From contig JAQGPK010000126.1 in the NCBI GenBank assembly GCA_028293095.1, forward strand, positions 1 to 19,891: a stretch of 19,891 nt of DNA, in the 5' to 3' direction. The translations under genes and the position numbers were made by a program. Of this stretch, positions 13,978-19,891 are shown one piece after another. The notes under the pieces were generated by a model. That model worked only from the letters and a program-made list of their open reading frames with translations, was not told the DNA's origin and searched no databases. Each line of letters starts with the position of its first letter. Within the stretch, counting starts at the first letter, position 1. This DNA comes from Chlamydiia bacterium (GTDB lineage Bacteria; Chlamydiota; Chlamydiia; Chlamydiales; FEN-1388).

Positions 13978-16426
13978 GAAAAAATATGTATTCCTACCTT
14001 TATTATTAAGCACTTGCTTCTGCGGCCTGCTGCCAGCTGCATCTCTTGCAGAAAAGCGCCTCAGCCTTTCCGGAAATGAAGGACCACGTAATAACGAAAG
14101 TTTTAAAAGCACTATTCGTTCGATGAACCAAGAGATTCTGAAGAAAAAACAGGAGCTTTTGAAATTCAATACAGAATCGAATGCTCTTTATGCTCAAGCA
14201 ATTGCAGAGAAGAAAGATGAAGTTTTTATTAATGAGCTCTTTTCTACACGCTTTAAACTTGCTGAAAAAATCAAAGGCGAAATTACTACCCTCGAAGAAA
14301 AATGGAAAGATCTCTCCAAAAATCTTATCGATCAAGAAGATGAAGGGCTATGGCATCAGCCGGATACGACCATCGGACAGCTTGTTGTGGACTATGGATC
14401 GGTAGACAACATCTATCTTATGCCTCCAGAAATCGCTGGAATGAAAATTCATATTAGCTCACAACTGACCGTTCCTCGTGCTTCTTGGAATGAAATGCTT
14501 GAACTTATCCTAGCAAGTTACGGTATCGGCAGTAAGCAGCTCAATACCTTTACAAGACAGCTTTTCTTTATGAGGCTCAATCAGTCGAGCCCATCCGCTA
14601 TTTGTGATAATCCACAAGAGCTCATCACCATGGCACCTGAATCCAGAGTCTGCTTTGTTGTAGCGCCGCCGCCTACTGAGACAAAACGCATTTACCAATT
14701 TTTAGAAAAATTTGTCCCACAAGAGCAGATGAGTTTCCAGATGATTGGCAGCAATATTGTCATTGTCGGCATCACAAAAGAAATTCAAGAACTTCTCAAA
14801 ATTTACAACTTTTTATTATCACCAAAGCAAAGCCACGAATACCGCCTTATCTCACTTCAAAAGGCGCATAGCGAAGAGGTCGCGCAAATTCTTCAATCAC
14901 TTTTTGAAGGAGAAGCATCGCGCTCTTTTGGCGAGCCCTCTGGTGGCAAGCATATGCCCGCTTTCGGAGCTGAAGGCGGCTCTTCTGGCTTCCGTATCAT
15001 TACAATGAAGCACCCCTCTCAGTCTCTTTTCTTACTTGGAAAGCGCGAGCAAATTGAAAAAGCTGTGCAAATCATTCAAGACATTGAAACTCGCATTGGT
15101 GAAGTGCAAGAAAAAACTGTCTACTGGTACCCGTGTAAACACTCAGAGGCAGAAGAGCTTGCCAAAGTGTTAAGCCAAGTCTACTGCAAGATGGAATCCA
15201 TTCCACAAGCGTTTGCTAATACTGCAAAAGATAAGCCTTTCCATAGAAAGCAGCCAAGAGATCCATCGAATTCTGCTGCAGGTGAACAAGAAATACTCGA
15301 CAGCACCGGTTTTGTCACTCCTCCAATTGTTGGTCCTCAATGGATAGGTGCAGGAGGAGGCGCCGTGAAAAAGAAAAATTTTGAACTGCATGAAAACTTT
15401 ATTGTTGATCCCAAGACAAACTCCATTGTTATGGTTGTAGAGGCCTATCTTCTGGAAAAAATCAAAGATCTTGTTAAAATGCTGGACGTGCCAAAGAAAA
15501 TGGTACAAATCGATGTGCTGCTTTTTGAAAAGAAAATTACTGATACGAATAATTTCGGCATGAACCTCCTTCGTCTAGGAAATGTTGCCTCCGATAAACA
15601 CAGCACAAATTATGCCTGGAATAATATTTCGAAAAAATCCCCTATGGCTGGTATTTTACAATTCTCGCTCTCCCGGCATGGCGGTGGCTTTATTCCTCCG
15701 TATGACATTGCATTTAACTTCCTCTTAACCCAGCAAGATGTGCAGATCAATGCCAATCCTTCGGTAACAACTGTTAACCAAACGCCTGCTAAAATTGCAA
15801 TCGTTGATGAAATTTCTATTAATACTGGTGTCATCGAGGTGAATGCAACGAATGATACTCGCTTTAAAAATTCATTTTCTAGAGCGCAGTATGGTATCAC
15901 GATTCAAATTACACCTACAATCCATGCAAAAGCAGATGGACTAGATGAGACGAATGAACCAAAATTCATTACTTTGCAAACAGAAGTTGATTTTGATACC
16001 CCTATCAATAATAATAACGACCGTCCAGATGTTATTAAGCGAAATATCAAAAACGAAGTGCGCATTGCAGATGGGGAAACCATCATCCTAGGAGGCCTTC
16101 GAAGAAAAAATGCGGCAAGCGAGCAGCACTCCATTCCATTTTTTGGAGAGCTTCCAGGTGTCGGCAAATTCTTCAGCACCACCTCCTTAACTGACACAAG
16201 CACCGAGATGTTTATTTTCATCACTCCAAAAATTGTTCCAGACCCTAGTGATGAGTTCCATCTCATGCGTCGCCAAGAACTTGTAAGACGTCCAGGTGAT
16301 ATCCCTGAGTTCTTAGAAGAAGTTGAGCTTGCTAAAAAGGAAGAGAAAAAGCAGCTGTTTGAACGCAGCTTAAAGCTTCTTTTTGGAAAAGCTGATATTA
16401 CAAACACAAGCCCCCAAATACAATGA
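13955..16426 (+). CDS. gspD: Type II secretion secretin
   Basis: Forms the outer-membrane channel of the type II secretion system. About 823 aa. A signal peptide (KKKYVFLPLLLS core, predicted cleavage after AASLA) is followed by an unusual coiled-coil region (~48-130, KKKQELLKF and EKIKGEITTLEEKWKDL), then N0- and N1-like domains (~135-300). The N2/N3 repeats follow, one with IITMKHPSQSLFLLGKREQIEKA, and the secretin core runs from about 510, with INANPSVTTVNQTPAKI, VRIADGETIILGGL (~702) and FIFITPKIV (~754). The start is uncertain: tandem ATGs occur at 13955, 13958, 13961 and 13964, with more upstream in frame. All lie within the acidic-tail codons of the previous gene. Its TGA overlaps the gspE ATG. 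Pilotin dependence cannot be told. Confidence 0.93.
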   Translation: MMMMTLFKKKYVFLPLLLSTCFCGLLPAASLAEKRLSLSGNEGPRNNESFKSTIRSMNQEILKKKQELLKFNTESNALYAQAIAEKKDEVFINELFSTRFKLAEKIKGEITTLEEKWKDLSKNLIDQEDEGLWHQPDTTIGQLVVDYGSVDNIYLMPPEIAGMKIHISSQLTVPRASWNEMLELILASYGIGSKQLNTFTRQLFFMRLNQSSPSAICDNPQELITMAPESRVCFVVAPPPTETKRIYQFLEKFVPQEQMSFQMIGSNIVIVGITKEIQELLKIYNFLLSPKQSHEYRLISLQKAHSEEVAQILQSLFEGEASRSFGEPSGGKHMPAFGAEGGSSGFRIITMKHPSQSLFLLGKREQIEKAVQIIQDIETRIGEVQEKTVYWYPCKHSEAEELAKVLSQVYCKMESIPQAFANTAKDKPFHRKQPRDPSNSAAGEQEILDSTGFVTPPIVGPQWIGAGGGAVKKKNFELHENFIVDPKTNSIVMVVEAYLLEKIKDLVKMLDVPKKMVQIDVLLFEKKITDTNNFGMNLLRLGNVASDKHSTNYAWNNISKKSPMAGILQFSLSRHGGGFIPPYDIAFNFLLTQQDVQINANPSVTTVNQTPAKIAIVDEISINTGVIEVNATNDTRFKNSFSRAQYGITIQITPTIHAKADGLDETNEPKFITLQTEVDFDTPINNNNDRPDVIKRNIKNEVRIADGETIILGGLRRKNAASEQHSIPFFGELPGVGKFFSTTSLTDTSTEMFIFITPKIVPDPSDEFHLMRRQELVRRPGDIPEFLEEVELAKKEEKKQLFERSLKLLFGKADITNTSPQIQ

Positions 16427-18117
16427 CAAGTAATTTGACAGACAGCCTTAAAGAAAAGCTTCAGCAATTACTCTCAACGTCGCTTGCTCAAAAAATGGCC
16501 CCCTCTTTTTTTAAAAAAAAGAATGAAGCGCTCCCCAAAAAGCCAAGGCTTCCTATTCAGATTACTGATGAAGCCATGCGGGCGCATGCCAAAGCGCTTG
16601 GTATTCCTGTTTATGAAGATCTCTCCTCCTTTCACATTGAAAAGCATCTCACAAAAGCAATTCCCTACTCCTTCGTTAAAAAGCATCTCTTTCTCCCTGT
16701 TGGCGAAAATGAAACAGGGGTCATCATTGCAACCTATGACCCTTTTAATCTTGATGCCATTGAAGAGCTCAGGCTACTTTTAAAGCGCAATATTGAAACA
16801 GTTTTTGTCCCCAAGCAAACAATACTTGCGGCTGTACATGAATACTACCATCAGGATGAATCGGCCTCATTAGTTGCCAATCAGTACAAAAAGGATAACG
16901 GTGATGATAGTGACGAGGCTGGAATTGAAACCTATGACCTTCTCGATGACTCCTCGGATCTTCCTCCTGCGCTACAACTCATCAACTATGCCATTGCTGA
17001 TGCGATCCAACAAGGCGCCTCCGATATTCACTTTGAGCCTCAAGAGAGCAACCTTTTAATCCGGTATCGCATTGATGGCGTCTTACAAACAAGACTGACA
17101 CCATCACAAGATCTTCAATCACAACTTCTGACGCGTCTGAAGGTCATGGCAAAGCTCGACATCTCAGAACGTAGACTCCCTCAAGATGGAAGAATTAAAA
17201 TGCGTCTTGGAGGTAAACAGATCGATTTTCGTGTGAGCACTCTGCCGACTGTCACAGGGGAACGTATCGTACTACGTATCCTCGATAAGGGAAATGTTGT
17301 TCTTGGTCTTGATAAAATCAACATGCCCGAGTTCTGTTTACAAGAATTTCGTAAAGCCATTGATTTTCCAGAAGGTATTATTCTCGTAACAGGCCCTACC
17401 GGTAGCGGAAAGACAACCACTCTTTATAGCGCTCTTACAGAACTTAAAAATGATGATACAAACATCATGACAATTGAGGATCCGGTGGAGTATCGTCTCA
17501 AGGGAATCGCTCAAATCGGTGTCCATCCAAAGATCGGCCTTACCTTCGCCGCAGGTCTTCGCCATATCCTCCGCCAAGACCCAGACATTATCATGGTGGG
17601 AGAAATTCGCGATAAAGAAACAGCAGAGATTGCCATCCAGGCAGCCCTCACTGGCCACCTTGTCTTAAGCACGCTTCACACAAATGATGCTCCCTCTGCA
17701 ATTGTCCGTCTTGTAGATATGGGAATTGAGCCTTATCTCATCTCATCGTGCGTTGTCGCGGTATTAGCACAACGACTCGTTCGTAAAATTTGCCCTTCAT
17801 GTAAGATTGCGTATGAGCCGACCGCCACAGAACTTGCAAACCTGGGTATAGCAGCCACACAGCTCTACAAAGGAAAAGGTTGTCCCGAGTGTCTCAATTC
17901 TGGCTTCCGCGGACGTCACGGTATTTATGAGCTCATGCCCGTAACTCCCTCGATCCGCAAACAAATTTTAAAATCTCCTGATTCAGCAGAACTGCAACAA
18001 GTAGCCCTGCAGCATGGCATGAAGACGCTCCGAGACCATGGAAAAGCGCTTATATTACAAGGCATTACGACAATGAGTGAAGTCTGGCGTGCATCCAAAG
18101 GCGAGGATGAGGGGTAG
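16423..18117 (+). CDS. gspE: Type II secretion ATPase
   Basis: Cytoplasmic hexameric ATPase that drives pseudopilus assembly; 564 aa, normal for GspE/PilB. An N-terminal T2SSE-N domain (~50-150) contacts the inner-membrane platform. The motor has the Walker A motif GPTGSGKT at 324-331, an Asp box around 350 (TIEDPVEYRL), Walker B DIIMVGE at 388-394, and a His box with LTGHLVLSTLHTND. A zinc tetracysteine, C457-xx-C460 and C487-xx-C490, marks the GspE/PilB rather than PilT group. ATGA overlap with gspD and absence of a Shine-Dalgarno indicate translational coupling. The stop is TAG. Confidence 0.97.
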   Translation: MTSNLTDSLKEKLQQLLSTSLAQKMAPSFFKKKNEALPKKPRLPIQITDEAMRAHAKALGIPVYEDLSSFHIEKHLTKAIPYSFVKKHLFLPVGENETGVIIATYDPFNLDAIEELRLLLKRNIETVFVPKQTILAAVHEYYHQDESASLVANQYKKDNGDDSDEAGIETYDLLDDSSDLPPALQLINYAIADAIQQGASDIHFEPQESNLLIRYRIDGVLQTRLTPSQDLQSQLLTRLKVMAKLDISERRLPQDGRIKMRLGGKQIDFRVSTLPTVTGERIVLRILDKGNVVLGLDKINMPEFCLQEFRKAIDFPEGIILVTGPTGSGKTTTLYSALTELKNDDTNIMTIEDPVEYRLKGIAQIGVHPKIGLTFAAGLRHILRQDPDIIMVGEIRDKETAEIAIQAALTGHLVLSTLHTNDAPSAIVRLVDMGIEPYLISSCVVAVLAQRLVRKICPSCKIAYEPTATELANLGIAATQLYKGKGCPECLNSGFRGRHGIYELMPVTPSIRKQILKSPDSAELQQVALQHGMKTLRDHGKALILQGITTMSEVWRASKGEDEG

Positions 18118-18123
18118 CAATCT

Positions 18124-19311
18124 ATGGCACTCTACGCATATAAGGCCTATACAGCTGAAGGGAAAAAGACCCAAGGAACACTAGAGTCTACTTCCGAACA
18201 AGAAGCCAAACAAAAAATTCGTGAATTACATCTTATTCTTTGTGAGCTCAAGGAAAGTAAAGACAGAAAAGGTTTTGCAGATCTATCAAAAGATAATTTG
18301 ATTGTTTTTACCTCACAACTCTCACAGTTAATCTCTGCAAAAATTCCACTCTATGAAAGTCTTCTAGCACTCGAAGAGCAGGCCAGAAGTGAACCCTACC
18401 ACTCACTCGTTCTCTCACTTTCAGAACGCGTCAAGGCAGGATCCTCACTTTCTAAAACCATGCAGGATTTTCCCAACAGTTTCTCTCCTCTCTACCGCGC
18501 TTTAATTTCAGCAGGAGAGGCTGTAGGAAATTTAGAACTTTCTTTAGTCAGACTTTCAAGCCTTCTCTCTTACCAGCGAAAAATGGCAAAACAGCTAATG
18601 TCTGCATTAACCTATCCTCTCTTTCTTGCAGCTATGATGTTTGTTTCCATCTGCATTTTGATTGGCTTTGTCATCCCTTCAATCGAAGCGCTTTTTGAAG
18701 GAAGGACGCTTCCCTGGTTTACGGCAATTGTCTTTGCAACAAGCAGCATCGCTCGCGATTACTGGTACTTTTTTGTGGGTGGCGGTATTGCTATACCAAC
18801 ATTTCTCTATTTCGAGCTGCGTAAACCCTCCGTAAAGGCAAAATTGCAGCGATTTTCACTCAAAATTCCGGTTTTAAACCGCTATATCATTCACGCATCG
18901 CTCGCCCGTTTTGCACGAACGCTCGCTACCCTTCTTGATGGAGGCTTGCCTCTTCCTCAATCACTTGCCTACGCCTCCGAAGCGCTCCACAATGCAAGAC
19001 TCCAAGAAATCGTAGACACTGCAGCTGCAAAGGTCATTGAAGGAAAAACGATTAGCCACGAGCTTTTGCGCTATAAAGAGATTCCTTCACTCTTTTCTCG
19101 AATGATCCGCATTGGAGAAGAGTCAGGAAAGCTCTCACCTATGCTGACGCAAGTTGCCTCTATCTATGAAGAAGAGACAGAGCGCACCTTGAATAAACTT
19201 GTCACACTGGCCCAACCTATTCTCCTCATTGTAATGGGGGGTGTGATTGGAACTGTAGTAATTTCTATCCTCTTACCACTCAGTGACTTCGGCTCAGCGA
19301 TGGACATGTAA
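18124..19311 (+). CDS. gspF: Type II secretion inner-membrane platform protein
   Basis: Polytopic platform protein that couples the ATPase to pseudopilin assembly; 395 aa, as expected. The N-terminal stretch MALYAYKAYTAEGKKTQGTL is typical. Two T2SSF cytoplasmic repeats carry AGEAVGNLELSL (~140) and the counterpart IGEESGKLSPML (~325). Three membrane segments lie at about 160-185, 200-225 and 360-385. GAGGGG at 18109-18114, 9 nt before the ATG, gives a good ribosome binding site, 6 nt after the gspE stop. No terminator follows, but a candidate promoter lies in the 93-bp gap before the pseudopilin gene. Confidence 0.96.
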   Translation: MALYAYKAYTAEGKKTQGTLESTSEQEAKQKIRELHLILCELKESKDRKGFADLSKDNLIVFTSQLSQLISAKIPLYESLLALEEQARSEPYHSLVLSLSERVKAGSSLSKTMQDFPNSFSPLYRALISAGEAVGNLELSLVRLSSLLSYQRKMAKQLMSALTYPLFLAAMMFVSICILIGFVIPSIEALFEGRTLPWFTAIVFATSSIARDYWYFFVGGGIAIPTFLYFELRKPSVKAKLQRFSLKIPVLNRYIIHASLARFARTLATLLDGGLPLPQSLAYASEALHNARLQEIVDTAAAKVIEGKTISHELLRYKEIPSLFSRMIRIGEESGKLSPMLTQVASIYEEETERTLNKLVTLAQPILLIVMGGVIGTVVISILLPLSDFGSAMDM

Positions 19312-19318
19312 TTTACCT

Positions 19319-19346
19319 TTGTAATTTTCATACTACATTTTTTAAT
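19319..19346 (+). promoter_or_regulatory. Candidate promoter of the pseudopilin gene
   Basis: TTGTAA (19319-19324) and TTTAAT (19341-19346) are 16 bp apart, 8 nt after the gspF stop. A start near 19353 would let the pseudopilin be made at higher levels than D-E-F, as the subunit demand would require. Confidence 0.4.
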
Positions 19347-19404
19347 GGTATCCTGTTATGGTGGGATTTGATAAAAAATTTTGGTAACCAAGGAGCATAT
19401 GAAT

Positions 19405-19884
19405 ATGAAGAAAAATATACCCCAAAAAAAACGTTCTATTACACTTGTTGAGATTATGATTGTCATGCTGTTAATTGGTATGATTACGGGCACTATGGCG
19501 TATAACTATAAGAAGAGTCTTGATAGAGGAAAAGAGTTCAAGACAAAAGAAATTATCTCTCGCGTTGAAGCTGCATTAAACATGGCTCTGGCAGAAGGAG
19601 AGATTACTCCCACTGAACTTAATGAGTCGTCAGGCGCTGCTTGGAAAGCTATTATAGCCAAATCTCCTCTTGTAAAGTCTCAAGCTCCCACCAACGCCCC
19701 TAGTGGCGCCACCAGTAGCACCGGCAGTAGCCCCGGCAGTAGCCCCGGCAGTGGCACTACTGCCAGCACCAGCACCAGCACTAGCACTAAAACCAATAAA
19801 GTTGTGGATTTTACTGTGGATGCAAATCAAAGTCCTTTAAAAGTTCGTTATGACGATGAGCTTGGCGTAGTAGTAACGTCATAA
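19405..19884 (+). CDS. gspG: Divergent type II secretion pseudopilin (GspG position)
   Basis: The major pseudopilin forms the piston-like fibre. The prepilin start KKRS-ITLVEIMIVMLLIGM is clear, with the conserved Glu at +5, but the residue before cleavage is Ser where Gly is usual. The helix continues to about residue 80. Residues ~93-132 are a Ser/Thr/Gly/Pro/Ala stretch made of tandem repeats, followed by a short strand-rich end (VDFTVDANQSPLKVRYDDE). The canonical GspG C-terminal calcium-loop signatures are not visible. AAGGAG (19390-19395) lies 9 nt before the ATG at 19405 and 3 nt before that at 19399, so 19405 is preferred (159 aa). Order D-E-F-G supports the name; sequence alone would only give pseudopilin. 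Confidence 0.8.
   Translation: MKKNIPQKKRSITLVEIMIVMLLIGMITGTMAYNYKKSLDRGKEFKTKEIISRVEAALNMALAEGEITPTELNESSGAAWKAIIAKSPLVKSQAPTNAPSGATSSTGSSPGSSPGSGTTASTSTSTSTKTNKVVDFTVDANQSPLKVRYDDELGVVVTS
19721..19788 (+). repeat. Tandem repeats inside the pseudopilin gene
   Basis: Three 12-bp copies of CCGGCAGTAGCC or a close variant (19721-19732, 19733-19744, 19745-19756) are followed 8 nt later by four 6-bp units AGCACC/AGCACT (19765-19788). The unit lengths are multiples of three, so copy change would lengthen or shorten the Ser/Thr/Gly/Pro linker without shifting frame. The stretch is much GC-richer than the rest of the gene. Confidence 0.85.
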
Positions 19885-19891
19885 CGTCTGG

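Noticed and set aside
1..19891. CRISPR arrays, insertion sequences, integrases or attachment sites
   Set aside because: No regular spaced repeats, transposase-like frames or tRNA-end duplications were seen by reading both strands.

Overview
The window looks like chromosomal DNA of a member of the Chlamydiota outside the classical Chlamydiaceae (an environmental or amoeba-associated type). The main reason is gene order. A class B penicillin-binding protein gene lies divergent from rpsB-tsf-pyrH-frr, as around pbp2/rpsB in Chlamydia trachomatis, and a gspD-E-F-G block is preceded by a membrane-anchored protein of unknown family. Two differences argue against Chlamydiaceae: no ompA lies between the PBP gene and rpsB, where Chlamydiaceae carry it, and a 369-codon ORF of unknown family separates tsf from pyrH. 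The species call is an inference from synteny and protein flavour; no database search was possible.

Layout: 1-461 (-) is the 5' part of the PBP gene. A tRNA-Gly(TCC) at 543-613 has its own promoter. rpsB and tsf (858-2548) follow and end in a clear intrinsic terminator. A helical, acidic-tailed ORF (2720-3829) comes next, then pyrH and frr coupled by an ATGA overlap (3916-5168). A structured stretch (5250-5575) carries tRNA-Glu(TTC), a near-perfect 55-nt hairpin and tRNA-Lys(TTT). At 5659-6746 (-) is a frame-disrupted gene of unknown family. An AT-rich spacer holds a good promoter that starts a tightly overlapping set: a short ORF, a PhoR-like membrane histidine kinase and a family-2 glycosyltransferase (7008-9621). 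On the minus strand follow an unknown 434-aa protein, a mutY interrupted by one in-frame amber codon, and a small membrane protein (9615-12457). The right third (12553-19884) is a type II secretion operon: a single-pass protein in the gspC position, secretin gspD, ATPase gspE, platform gspF, and a divergent pseudopilin.

How the genes work together: rpsB, tsf, frr and the tRNAs serve translation, and pyrH makes UDP. The kinase and the KdtX/WaaE-like glycosyltransferase are translationally coupled, which links an envelope signal to a probable envelope-sugar enzyme; no response regulator is present in the window. The secretion genes would build an inner-membrane motor (E, F), a pseudopilus (G) and an outer-membrane channel (D).

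The observations most worth checking are the single-stop mutY, the A8-tract frameshift at 6692-6699, the hairpin between tRNA-Glu and tRNA-Lys, the pseudopilin with a Ser at its cleavage site and a repeat-built Ser/Thr/Gly/Pro insert, and the ATG ladder through which the acidic tail of one secretion gene is overprinted on the start of gspD.
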